43,938 nt of DNA from Acidobacteriota bacterium (GTDB lineage: Bacteria > Acidobacteriota > Terriglobia > Bryobacterales > Bryobacteraceae). Of the stretch, positions 6,065 through 13,670 are shown in pieces. Below the pieces are notes generated by a model. That model was given only the letters and a program-made list of their open reading frames with translations. It made no database searches and was not told the DNA's origin. The stretch lies in contig JANXMS010000418.1 of NCBI GenBank assembly GCA_025354525.1, positions 1-43,938 on the forward strand, read 5' to 3'. The stretch's first letter is position 1. Each line of letters opens with the position of its first letter. A program made the position numbers and the translations under genes.

Positions 6065-9000
6065 TCAGATCCCCAAAACCACTTCCTGCGCGGTCCGGTT
6101 AATTCCGTGTCCTTCAAGCATCGCCTGGCGAACCGCGTCGGTGAACATCTCGCGGTTGTCCATAAAGCTGCGGTTGTCGAGGGTGCTGAGATTGACCTGC
6201 ACGTTGATGCTCCGCAAATCCCCCCGCGAGTTGTAGTCAAACCCACCGCCGCGCGTGTCGAAAGCGTAATCGAGCGGCTGTGTTTCGTTGTAGCGGGAGT
6301 CAGATACGAGCCGGTCCAGCGCCCGGTCTCGGTTCTTTTTGGGATCACCGATCAAGGCAGCCGTCGCGACAAGCGCGAGCGCTATGCCTGCCATGATTGG
6401 GGCGGCAGGGCCGCTAGCGGGAGACAGCGCAATAATCGTCGCCGCCGCACCGGCGATAGATGACGCGCCCATTAAGTTTCCCTGCGCACCACCAGCCTTG
6501 AATCCGTTTATCGCGCCCAATGTCCCCGCCAATGCCGCGCCCGCGTAGCCGACGCCCTTGTTGAGCGCGGAGACCTTGGGGGATACTGAAAAATTCTGAC
6601 CCGCGTTCAGCACCGACGTCCCCGGCACGCTCGAAACTTGGCTCATGTCGCGACCGAACGAGCCCGTTACGTTGAGAGCATCGAAGCCGGGAAGGGAGCT
6701 AGCTGCCATCGTGCCCGAGCCCGTGCCCGATCCAGCGAAGAACGCCGAAGACGGGATGAACGCCGCCGGATTGCTCCGCGTGAACGCCGACAATACCCCG
6801 CCAATGCTCGACGCAGCCCCACCACCGCCGCGCACGAGCAGCGCAGCAGTATTCGCCGTCGTCGCCGCCGTGTTCGCGTCTGTGGCCGTCTTCAGTGGGT
6901 CGCCAGAGTTCTGGGGGTCGAAGAGCGTGCCGCCGAGGACGCTGCTGCTCAGCCCGCTCGCCTTGCCCAGCCGCCCCAGGAAGCCCCCGGCGTCTTTCGC
7001 CAGCTTCTCCGTTAAATTCTGCGCGACGATGCGGCCCTGGCCGAGTACGACGGATTTGCCCAGCGCCGTGATACCACCAGCGCCACCTGACACCAATGCA
7101 TCGAAGGCGCGGCCTGTCGCTTCCCGGCCCGCGTCGCGCCGTTTCTTGTCCAGTTCGGCGAGTCCGATAACACGCTCGCGCTCGATCTGGTTTTGCCGGT
7201 CTCGGACGTTGAACATCTCCAGCGACACCGATGCCTCTTCCTCCAGTGCCGCCAGCTTCAGCTTGGCAATGGATTCGATAGCCGCGCGTTCGCCGCCGGG
7301 GCCTGTGAGAAGCTCGAGCTTGCGCGTCAGGAACGAAAGCTCTTGCTGGTTGGTCTGAAGGCGGCGGGAGCGGTCGCGTTCGTCCTTCGCGTTCATGCCT
7401 GCTAGGAATGCGGTCGAGCCTTTAGTGGAATCGTCGCCGCTCGGCACGCCAGGAATCTCGAAGACGCCAGGGGCTGCCTCGCTCGACCTGCGGAGGGTCG
7501 GAGCGTTCGAGCCTAGGCCGCTGGTGATAAATTGATCGACGCCCATCGCGGCCTTGCCCCGCGCTAGGCTCCGAAACGAGCTGCCCTCGTTCAGTATTCC
7601 GTTTACCCGCTCGCGTTCCGCGTCTTTTATTTGGTTGGCTTGGCGTTCATCGAATAACCCGCCGATGCTCGAAATCTGCGACGGGCGGAGGTCCTTATTC
7701 TTGCCCTCGCGGATAGCCTTTCCTCGGTCGCCGATCTCGTCCGAAATGCTCTTGTACGAGCCGCTCAGGATCCTGCCGGAAAAGAGAGCGAAGTCGTGGT
7801 CGAACTCGCGCTGCTGGTTTGCTATCTTCTCGCGCAACGCGTTCTCGATGCCGAGCGCTTTAATGCGAGCTTCGATCACTGATACCGACTTGGTTTCCGT
7901 AGCCACCAGATCGGCAAAACTGGCCTTCTGCGATGTATCCGCATCGAGAAACAGCTTTTTAGCCCGCTCCAGCGCTTTCTCGGATTGTCCAAGCCGGGAG
8001 CGAAGCCCGTCCGCCGTGTTGTCGGGCGCTGAGATTATCGCATTCGCGGCTTTCAAGCTCGCAGAACTGCCAAGCGAACGAAGCGCAAACCCGCCAGTGT
8101 CCTTGTTCGTCAACTGCTCCCCTAGCCGCTTGCGGGCGTCCAAGGTGAACTGTTCGCGGTAATCGAGATCCGTAGGGAGAGGCCGGAATCTCTTTTCGGA
8201 CTTCGGCATGAACGCTGGATTATCGCCAGAAGGATCGAAGTCCGGACCCTGAACGTTTACAAACCCGGCGCTATCCTTTGCCGCCTGCCTAGCTGCCTTC
8301 GCAACGTCTACCGTAAAAATAGCCAGCTTGATCTTGCCGCTTTCAATAAAGTTGCTTAGCCCGTCGCTCAGATCGTCGAACGGGTGGAAGTTCCTTAAAA
8401 TATCCACCATGCCCTGCAACCCTTCTCGCGTGGGGCCGTCTAACTGGGCCGAGAATTCTTCAGCACGCTTGAGCTGTCTGACCAATCGGTCGTCGATTAA
8501 GCTAAGCGCGTCGCCAGCGTTCTTTCCGAATTCCTTTACAGCGACCTTGGATCTGTCAATTGGATCGGCGATGCCCGACAGTCGCTTGTTTAGCGCATCG
8601 ACCTCATCGACGGACTTGTCCGAAATAAAGTCCAAATTTCGGTTGGTCACCTTCGCCGCTCGCTTGATCGCGTAGGATGACCCAAAACTACTGCCGCCCT
8701 CCGCCGCGTGCATGGAGGCATCTAGCACTTTGTCCGCTTGCTCCCTTGCGTTGCGGATTGCGGCCTCGATCACCAGCCCTACCCCTATCGTGGCAGCGGT
8801 GCCCAGCAGCGCCCGAGCCCCAAACGCCGCCGAAGACGCCAGCCGCGTCGCCCGATACGTCGCGAGAGTACGGCTAAGCGCAACGTCAGAGCGCATGGTC
8901 GCAGCGGTGAACTTATCGACAGAGCCAGCAAGAACGTCAAAGATTTCTTTTGTAGCGACAACACCAGCTCCGATGCCTATGATGCTGTTGCGGACGCGGT

Positions 9001-9226
9001 GCCCGCCGCTCTCAGCGGCGGCAGTCAGACGCTTGATAGCCGACTCCTGGTAAGCCAGCGCGTCCCCGGCCTGCTTCGATGTCCGGTCGTACGAATCAGC
9101 CGAGCGCTTCTGCGAGCGTTCCGTCGTGTCGGCTAGCTTATTTACCGCCTTCTCCAGGCGCTGCAGTTCGGCATCGCCGCGCGAAACGGATTCGACGATC
9201 AGTTGGTATTTATCGGTTGCGCCCAT
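6065..9226 (-). CDS. Phage tail tape-measure-like protein
   Basis: A 1053-aa protein with the build of a tail tape measure. It has an N-terminal coiled-coil rich in Lys/Glu/Ala (1-90), alternating helical and Gly/Ala/Ser hydrophobic segments and long helical stretches (about 400-560 and 640-740). A glycine-alanine membrane-like region follows (about 900-990). The C-terminus INVQVNLSTLDNRSFMDN then DAVRQAML resembles the usual end of these proteins. The start ATG 9226 has GAGAGG a few bases upstream and a promoter at 9271-9300. Normally this gene sits among tail genes. Here it has none: no tail tube, chaperone or baseplate gene is near, and it is transcribed against the rest of the element. 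Either a captured tail gene or a satellite factor acting on helper-phage tails is possible. Confidence 0.7.
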   Translation of the reverse strand: MGATDKYQLIVESVSRGDAELQRLEKAVNKLADTTERSQKRSADSYDRTSKQAGDALAYQESAIKRLTAAAESGGHRVRNSIIGIGAGVVATKEIFDVLAGSVDKFTAATMRSDVALSRTLATYRATRLASSAAFGARALLGTAATIGVGLVIEAAIRNAREQADKVLDASMHAAEGGSSFGSSYAIKRAAKVTNRNLDFISDKSVDEVDALNKRLSGIADPIDRSKVAVKEFGKNAGDALSLIDDRLVRQLKRAEEFSAQLDGPTREGLQGMVDILRNFHPFDDLSDGLSNFIESGKIKLAIFTVDVAKAARQAAKDSAGFVNVQGPDFDPSGDNPAFMPKSEKRFRPLPTDLDYREQFTLDARKRLGEQLTNKDTGGFALRSLGSSASLKAANAIISAPDNTADGLRSRLGQSEKALERAKKLFLDADTSQKASFADLVATETKSVSVIEARIKALGIENALREKIANQQREFDHDFALFSGRILSGSYKSISDEIGDRGKAIREGKNKDLRPSQISSIGGLFDERQANQIKDAERERVNGILNEGSSFRSLARGKAAMGVDQFITSGLGSNAPTLRRSSEAAPGVFEIPGVPSGDDSTKGSTAFLAGMNAKDERDRSRRLQTNQQELSFLTRKLELLTGPGGERAAIESIAKLKLAALEEEASVSLEMFNVRDRQNQIERERVIGLAELDKKRRDAGREATGRAFDALVSGGAGGITALGKSVVLGQGRIVAQNLTEKLAKDAGGFLGRLGKASGLSSSVLGGTLFDPQNSGDPLKTATDANTAATTANTAALLVRGGGGAASSIGGVLSAFTRSNPAAFIPSSAFFAGSGTGSGTMAASSLPGFDALNVTGSFGRDMSQVSSVPGTSVLNAGQNFSVSPKVSALNKGVGYAGAALAGTLGAINGFKAGGAQGNLMGASSIAGAAATIIALSPASGPAAPIMAGIALALVATAALIGDPKKNRDRALDRLVSDSRYNETQPLDYAFDTRGGGFDYNSRGDLRSINVQVNLSTLDNRSFMDNREMFTDAVRQAMLEGHGINRTAQEVVLGI

Positions 9227-9529
9227 GAGGACCTCTCTTTGGAGCGCGGAGTAAGTTCGTGCGCCTGTGTATGTTATCCCATGTTAATGAAATAAGTCAA
9301 TTAGACTGAACGGCTTAAGGGGGACGTCGATGGGTGTCTTTCCTGGGACAGGTGTCCTGAATGCGGCACACTGGCTACCTTGGTATAGGACATGAAATAT
9401 TACTCGGGTTGACTAGTGATTGATATTTGACTGTTGCATAATAGAGATAGCCGCCTAGCCTGATCAGCGAACGCCGGATACCCTGTCCGACCGGCGGCAC
9501 AATCCACTCCAGGGGATCGCGAGGGAGCG
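9227..9529. other. Divergent control region between tape-measure-like and 9530 genes
   Basis: A 303-bp gap more A/T-rich than its surroundings, with no gene. It holds a leftward promoter (9271-9300) and, nearer the rightward gene, A/T-rich promoter-like boxes (several TTGAC/TTGAT words around 9400-9435 and TAATAG near 9440) with uncertain spacing. No operator palindrome like those at 2212 or 10405 was seen. Confidence 0.4.
9271..9300 (-). promoter_or_regulatory. Putative sigma70 promoter for the tape-measure-like gene
   Basis: Reading leftward, TTGACT (9300-9295) and TAACAT (9276-9271) are separated by 18 bp, about 45 nt upstream of ATG 9226. The -35 box is close to consensus, the -10 box less so. 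Confidence 0.45.
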
Positions 9530-9934
9530 ATGGAAATAAAGCATTTTTCCTTCAGTCGCAGTGCTGAGTCGTACAACCCAGACTTAGGTGGATTCATTCG
9601 CAAATTGACGCCATTAGCCTTGGCCCGTTTGGAAGCCAAGCGTGCCCGCTTTATGTCTGGATTCATCCCTCGACTTGAAATCGAGGCAAATAGGGGCCTC
9701 CCGAATGATCTTTCGCTTCTGAAGGAATTGAGTGTTCACCACTTTGATGCTTTGGCGGCGGAGATACTTCAAACCTGCAAATCAGACGAGGAATTCAGAG
9801 AAGCTTTGGCTGGTGATATCCCACATTTCGCGCACCATGCAATAGACCAATCGCCTATCCTCTCGAAAGATATGCGTGAAGAACTCGTGAATGCCTTCGC
9901 CATGGCTTGCCTTGGAGAAAACGCCTGGGGCTAG
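9530..9934 (+). CDS. Hypothetical protein, possibly the 5' part of a frameshifted regulator
   Basis: A 134-aa soluble protein with no recognised domain, starting at ATG 9530 after GAGGGAGCG. It ends ...CLGENAWG at a TAG. The next frame (9907-10314) overlaps it by 28 bp, begins only with a weak TTG, and would continue the sequence naturally (AWG then LDVPEDERD) if one base were lost or gained near the GGGG at 9927-9930. So the two may be one gene of about 260 codons with a DNA-binding C-terminus, broken here or read by frameshifting. The alternative is two coupled genes. Confidence 0.5.
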   Translation: MEIKHFSFSRSAESYNPDLGGFIRKLTPLALARLEAKRARFMSGFIPRLEIEANRGLPNDLSLLKELSVHHFDALAAEILQTCKSDEEFREALAGDIPHFAHHAIDQSPILSKDMREELVNAFAMACLGENAWG

Positions 9935-10314
9935 ACGTCCCCGAAGACGAGAGAGACGTGGTTTGGCACGTTGGTGCGATTGTAGGGCAAGCTATCGCTC
10001 ATGCTGGGCTGCGGTGGCGGGCAGAGAGCGCGGAGTACTTTTTAGAGCGGGACACTTGCGGAGAACGCAAAGAGGAAAGCGCAGCGCCCTCAAAGGCGGA
10101 CGAATTCACAACCCCTTCCCGTAAATCGTTTCTATCTCATCATGCCAAGCGATTGGGCTGGAATGCGGGCACTTACGCATACGCTAAACTACTCGACCTT
10201 GATTACAAGGTCTTTGCAGCGTATCGCGATGGAGTGACCAAAAGGCCAGGCCACGATACGCGGGCGAAAATAGCGAAAGCCCTCGGCGTCCCATTGTCCG
10301 AGGTTCCGCATTAG
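9907..10314 (+). CDS. HTH-containing protein, possibly the 3' part of a frameshifted regulator
   Basis: A 135-codon frame from TTG 9907. The C-terminal 65 residues look like an XRE-type DNA-binding domain: KSFLSHHAKRLGWNAGTYA ... RPGHDTRAKIAKALGVPLSE. No ribosome-binding site precedes the TTG, and the frame is closed by a stop just upstream, which favours a shifted continuation of the gene at 9530. It lies directly before the operator at 10405 and the AlpA-like gene at 10452, so it may be the regulator acting there; that is inference. Confidence 0.5.
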   Translation: MPWRKRLGLDVPEDERDVVWHVGAIVGQAIAHAGLRWRAESAEYFLERDTCGERKEESAAPSKADEFTTPSRKSFLSHHAKRLGWNAGTYAYAKLLDLDYKVFAAYRDGVTKRPGHDTRAKIAKALGVPLSEVPH

Positions 10315-10404
10315 CCGCGAAAAGCCGCTTTCCCCGAAAACTCCTCAATTCCCCTGAATTCTCCTGAGTTTCTCCCTGGATTCGAACATATGGGATCGCC
10401 GAAT

Positions 10405-10434
10405 CTGTAGTTGTGCAACAGAGCACAACTACAG
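10405..10434. promoter_or_regulatory. Perfect 12-bp inverted repeat upstream of the second AlpA-like gene
   Basis: CTGTAGTTGTGC (10405-10416), spacer AACAGA, GCACAACTACAG (10423-10434). It ends 17 bp before the AlpA-like start codon, where a dimeric regulator would block or activate transcription. It contains the GTAGTT/AACTAC words also seen in operator 2 at 2244-2265, but in the opposite orientation. An RNA hairpin covering the leader is an alternative reading, although there is no T-tract for termination. Confidence 0.65.
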
Positions 10435-10451
10435 GAAAAGGGGATCTCAAG

Positions 10452-10670
10452 ATGGAAATGAATCGCGACGGCGGGCAGTCAGGCCGCCTTTTGAATGAAC
10501 ACGAAGTGGCCAACCTTCTGGCGCTGTCGGTTGCCACAATGCGGCGCTGGCGGTTGGTTCGCCAGGGGCCGAAATGGGTGAAACTCTCTTCTGCCGTTCG
10601 CTATCGACCGGAAGATGTTTGCGCATATGTAAATGGCCTGTCGGCTTCTTCCACACGGGAGGCCGCGTAA
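10452..10670 (+). CDS. AlpA/excisionase-like small HTH protein (second copy)
   Basis: A 72-aa protein. LLNEHEVANLLALSVATMRR then VKLSSAVRYRPEDVCAYV is the excisionase/AlpA winged-helix pattern. ATG 10452 is chosen for AAAAGGGGA about 8 nt upstream, and because an earlier TTG (10413) lies inside the inverted repeat. It heads the plus-strand run that contains the primase-like, helicase and terminase genes. In Gram-negative satellites an AlpA-type protein activates the early genes, and this gene is well placed for that role. It is distinct in sequence from the copy at 2303. Confidence 0.75.
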   Translation: MEMNRDGGQSGRLLNEHEVANLLALSVATMRRWRLVRQGPKWVKLSSAVRYRPEDVCAYVNGLSASSTREAA

Positions 10671-10674
10671 AACT

Positions 10675-10806
10675 GTGCCGAAAAAGAAAAAGCCCCCCAC
10701 CGTTGCCGCGGCGCGAGGCTCTAAAAACACTTTCAAGCCCCTCCAGAATAGCCGACTGCTCCCGATCCGCGCAAGGGTGATTTCAATGTCGCGGAGGGTT
10801 CGATGA
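10675..10806 (+). CDS. Short basic ORF, 43 aa
   Basis: It begins with GTG 10675 (MPKKKKPPTVAAARGSKN...) and stops with TGA overlapping the ATG of the next gene (ATGA). GGGAGG lies 12 nt upstream, which is far for a start site. The very basic N-terminus suggests nucleic-acid contact if it is made. It could equally be a non-coding spacer. Confidence 0.35.
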   Translation: MPKKKKPPTVAAARGSKNTFKPLQNSRLLPIRARVISMSRRVR

Positions 10807-11006
10807 GCCGCCCGCGCATCAACGGGTTCGACCCGACGACCAAAAAATACAAGCGGCTGCAGAAGCGCATGGACATCGCCAACCTGAATGGCGTCGTGCG
10901 CGTCCTCAAGCGCTTTGGCGATCATGACGCCCTGGCTGCGGCATCGCTGGCGATGTGGTGTATCGCGGGACCTGCGCGGGAGAAGGCAAGGGAGGAGGCC
11001 GAATGA
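10803..11006 (+). CDS. Small basic protein, 67 aa
   Basis: It starts MSRPRINGFDPTTKKYKRL at ATG 10803 with GGAGG 4-5 nt upstream. The N-terminal 35 residues are Lys/Arg-rich, followed by an alanine-rich helix. The stop overlaps the start of the primase-like gene (ATGA), so the pair is probably co-translated. The function is unknown; a helper of replication is suggested only by context. Confidence 0.55.
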   Translation: MSRPRINGFDPTTKKYKRLQKRMDIANLNGVVRVLKRFGDHDALAAASLAMWCIAGPAREKAREEAE

Positions 11007-11582
11007 GAGCGGCTGCGATTGAGCCGCGCATCGCTGATCTTAACATCACCTCCGTCTGGTCAGCGTTGGGAGGAGACCGATTGCGTTCGAATCGCGGACG
11101 GGCCTTCTGGCGCGATGGCGATGGATTTAACGTAGCTCTGGACGCTGGTCGATGGTTTGACCATGCCGTCGGAACGGGGGGGGGGCATCCTGGCGTTGGT
11201 CGAAACCGCTCTCGACTGCGACAAGCGGGCCGCACTCGATTGGCTCTCGCTCAACTTCGGGATCGAGCGAGGCCAAGCAACCTTGGAGCAGCGCCGAGCC
11301 TATGCTCAGAACATTGACCGAGCGCGGTCTCAGGCTGCCGCGCTAATCCGTCGCCGCGATGAGCTTCTGGTCGGTCTTTGGGCCGAAGCTGATGTTCTCT
11401 TCGTTCGATATCACGATCTGGTGGGGCTGGCCTATCAGCGGGAGGACATCGAACTGCTCGGCGACTCCATTGGAGTTTGGCGAACGTTTCAGGGGCTCAC
11501 CCGTCAGTATGAGGCGCTGAAAGAAGCGCCGGGGAATAAACTGGCCCAGATGATCGCCGGTTCAGAGCGGGAGGCCTCATGA
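11003..11582 (+). pseudogene. CHC2-primase-like protein interrupted by a frameshift in a G10 tract
   Basis: Two frames belong together. From ATG 11003 (GGAGGAGG upstream) the first reads MRAAAIEPRIADLNITSVW ... GFNVALDAGRWFDHAVGTGG. The second continues ILALVETALDCDKRAALDWL to the stop at 11582. The joined pattern (core, 'RW.D.A.GTGGGILALVE', then 'AL.WL') is that of the N-terminal domain of CHC2/DnaG-type primases, although the zinc-binding cysteines are missing. The break lies in ten consecutive G (11176-11185); nine would restore the frame and give about 192 aa. Sequencing error, a true mutation or slippage are all possible. The start overlaps the previous stop, and the end overlaps the helicase start (both ATGA). 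Confidence 0.65.
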
Positions 11583-12619
11583 GCGCCAGAACCGAAACGC
11601 AGATCACGAGCGACCTGATGTCGAACCACTCTTTCGGGCCGGAGGCTGCGGCAAAACGCGAGCGGCGGGTGGAGCCGAAGCCCTTGACTATCGTTAGCGG
11701 CTATCAGATCCTTCGAGGCAATTACCCGCCCCCTGTCTTCCTTTTCGAGAACCTGATTCACAACGGCGTGACTATCTTGGCGGGTCGGCCCAAGGTGGGG
11801 AAAAGCTGGCTTGCTCTTCAAATTGCAATAGGTGCCGCGCTGGGTCAGCCCGCTCTTGGCAGGTTCTACTGCCCTAAGCCGCATGGAGTTCTCTATTTCG
11901 CACTGGAGGAATCCGAGGGCAGGACCCATAACTGGCAAAAACGGTTCATCACCGCGGGCGCGCCGAATGCCATCTTTACCGACAACATCGGTATGGTCTA
12001 CGACCTGGAGCCGCTTTCCCGAGGAGGAGTGGAACAGATCGACGCTGCGCTCTCCGCAAAGCAATACGGCCTGGTCATCATTGATACGTTCCTGAGGGCT
12101 CAGGGCGGCATCAGGAAGCCAAAGAACGGCGATCCGCTCCAGGAGGACTACGAGAGTATCAAGCCACTCCAGCAACTCGCGCAGAAGCATAAGACCGCCA
12201 TCTTGTTGATCCACCACAGCCGAAAGATGGGAGCCGAGTACGCGCTCGACCAGATCGCCGGAACGACCGGGCTGACCGCTTCGAGCGACTCCAACTGGAC
12301 ACTGAACCGCACCGCGCAAGGCGTAACGTTGACGATTCAAGGCCGCGATATGGCAGACGCCGAATGGTCCCTACGGTTTGAACAGGATGACCCGTTGACC
12401 TTTGGCTGGAGCGTCGCTGGAACGGCTGATGAGGCGCGAACCAGCGGGGAACGGCGGGCTGTTTTAGATGTCCTGAGAGAAAACGGCGGGCTGATGAAGC
12501 CAGCGGAAATTGCGACCGCGTTGGGACGCAACCGCGCAACTGTTCGCGGCCTTCTGGCCAGAATGCGGTCCGATGCGCTTATCTGTTCCGAGAATGGCGA
12601 CTACCGCTTACCTAAATAA
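11579..12619 (+). CDS. RepA-type replicative helicase / AAA_25 ATPase
   Basis: A 346-aa RecA-fold ATPase. Walker A is GRPKVGKS (69-76), Walker B is LVIIDT (165-170), and LLIHHSRK (209-216) is the third motif typical of RepA/hexameric-helicase relatives. The last 55 residues form a winged helix (LMKPAEIATALGRNRATVRG). Such proteins unwind plasmid, satellite or phage origins. ATG 11579 overlaps the primase-like stop (ATGA), so primase and helicase are a translational pair. Iteron-like repeats begin 4 bp after its stop codon, fitting an origin next to its initiator genes. Confidence 0.85.
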   Translation: MSARTETQITSDLMSNHSFGPEAAAKRERRVEPKPLTIVSGYQILRGNYPPPVFLFENLIHNGVTILAGRPKVGKSWLALQIAIGAALGQPALGRFYCPKPHGVLYFALEESEGRTHNWQKRFITAGAPNAIFTDNIGMVYDLEPLSRGGVEQIDAALSAKQYGLVIIDTFLRAQGGIRKPKNGDPLQEDYESIKPLQQLAQKHKTAILLIHHSRKMGAEYALDQIAGTTGLTASSDSNWTLNRTAQGVTLTIQGRDMADAEWSLRFEQDDPLTFGWSVAGTADEARTSGERRAVLDVLRENGGLMKPAEIATALGRNRATVRGLLARMRSDALICSENGDYRLPK

Positions 12620-12622
12620 CTA

Positions 12623-12712
12623 TAAACACCTTAAACACATACAACAGCCTAAACACCCTCAACAGGGTAAACACCCTCAACAGGGAGCCGTTTAGCCTGT
12701 TGACCCTGTTTA
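12623..12712. repeat. Iteron-like repeats behind the helicase; candidate replication origin
   Basis: TAAACACCCTCAACAGGG occurs twice in perfect tandem (12650-12667, 12668-12685). An inverted copy follows at 12696-12712, CCTGTTGA-CCC-TGTTTA, differing mainly in its central three bases. Two shorter TAAACAC words precede it (12623, 12632). The cluster lies in a 152-bp gap between the helicase and the next gene and is A/T-rich at its left edge. Direct iterons next to replication genes are typical binding sites of satellite or plasmid initiators. Confidence 0.65.
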
Positions 12713-12771
12713 CCTGTTTTAGCTACGCGACGAATCGCCACCCAGCAACCGCAACCCATAGGAGATTCACA

Positions 12772-13038
12772 TTGACCCCCAAAAAACGACTCAAGAAACT
12801 CATTCAGCACGCCCGCAGCCTCGAACTCGAGGCCGAAGCCGTCGAACTCGAACGGCTGGTCGGCGACAAATTCTGGATCGATGGCGACCGAGAACGGGCG
12901 GGACGCTGGGGCGAGCGATGCCGAGGCCGACTCGAAGCGATCCGGCTGCGCCAGCAGGCTATTGCGACCGAGATCGCCGAGCTTCAAGCCCAGCCGGACG
13001 CAGCCATGGAATCAAGGGAGGAGACCTTTGCAGCCTAA
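12772..13038 (+). CDS. Small coiled-coil protein, 88 aa
   Basis: TTG 12772 is the likely start (GGAG 7 nt upstream); an earlier in-frame start at 12700 would cover the iteron region. The peptide TPKKRLKKLIQHARSLELEA continues as an almost unbroken charged helix with heptad-like Leu/Ala spacing. The function is unknown. It is the first of four consecutive plus-strand genes encoding helical proteins, with overlapping or closely spaced ends. Confidence 0.55.
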   Translation: MTPKKRLKKLIQHARSLELEAEAVELERLVGDKFWIDGDRERAGRWGERCRGRLEAIRLRQQAIATEIAELQAQPDAAMESREETFAA

Positions 13039-13456
13039 CGCCCCCGTCACTGCGGTCGACGCGATGTTCGTCGCTCTCGAGCACGCCTTAGTCAGCAGGC
13101 AGAAGGTCGTCGAGCAGCTCGCAGAGCTGACCCCTGCCCTCGACGGGTTGCAGCGGGCCCTCGACGAGTCCCGGCGCTCCTCACCGGCCTCTGATCCACC
13201 CGCTGTTTCAGAGTCGCACCAGCCCTCCGCCGAAAATGCCAAGGCGACGCTCGCGACGCTAGAGGGATACATCGCGCTTCTAGGAACTGAACTCACCCAT
13301 CTCGACGCGGTCCTGACGCGCGAGTTCCCCGGCATTGAGCGTGTGTTCCTTGAAGCCTATGGCCACCAACTCAGCCTTTACTGGGCCGCCGGTGCAATCG
13401 TGCAACTGGCCGCTACGCCCCCGACCTCGCCCCAACCAACGGAGACGATTCAATGA
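13028..13456 (+). CDS. Helical protein of unknown function, 142 aa
   Basis: TTG 13028 (LQPNAPVTAVDAMFVALEHAL) follows AAGGGAGGAGACC and overlaps the preceding gene by 11 bp; ATG 13064 is an alternative. Residues about 10-50 and 70-120 are amphipathic helices separated by a Ser/Pro-rich linker. The stop overlaps the next start (ATGA). It is part of the late-looking block upstream of the terminase small subunit. No domain is recognised. Confidence 0.5.
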   Translation: MQPNAPVTAVDAMFVALEHALVSRQKVVEQLAELTPALDGLQRALDESRRSSPASDPPAVSESHQPSAENAKATLATLEGYIALLGTELTHLDAVLTREFPGIERVFLEAYGHQLSLYWAAGAIVQLAATPPTSPQPTETIQ

Positions 13457-13653
13457 CAACGCCCAACGACCTTTCGGTTGAACGCTTCACCGCCGCCCGC
13501 GCCATCGCCAATGCCGAGGCCGAATTGAAGACGCTCCTTCAACGAATTCACCAGAACCCGGCGTGCCCGAAGTTACGCGCACGCCTCGCCGAAGTCCGAA
13601 ACATCCTGGCCGGTCGCCCAAAGATGGGCGCGGCCTTCCACGTCAACCTCTAA
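13453..13653 (+). CDS. Small helical protein, 66 aa
   Basis: It begins MTTPNDLSVERFTAARAIAN. ATG 13453 overlaps the previous stop (ATGA), indicating coupled translation. It is one predicted long helix followed by a basic tail. The function is unknown. Confidence 0.5.
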   Translation: MTTPNDLSVERFTAARAIANAEAELKTLLQRIHQNPACPKLRARLAEVRNILAGRPKMGAAFHVNL

Positions 13654-13670
13654 CCCCCAAGGAAACCAAC

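Noticed and set aside
10376-10388. Second copy of the tRNA-Arg 3' end (GGATTCGAAC match) as left att site
   Set aside because: Only the generic T-loop word matches; flanking bases differ and the position is inside the island. No convincing copy was found elsewhere in the window.
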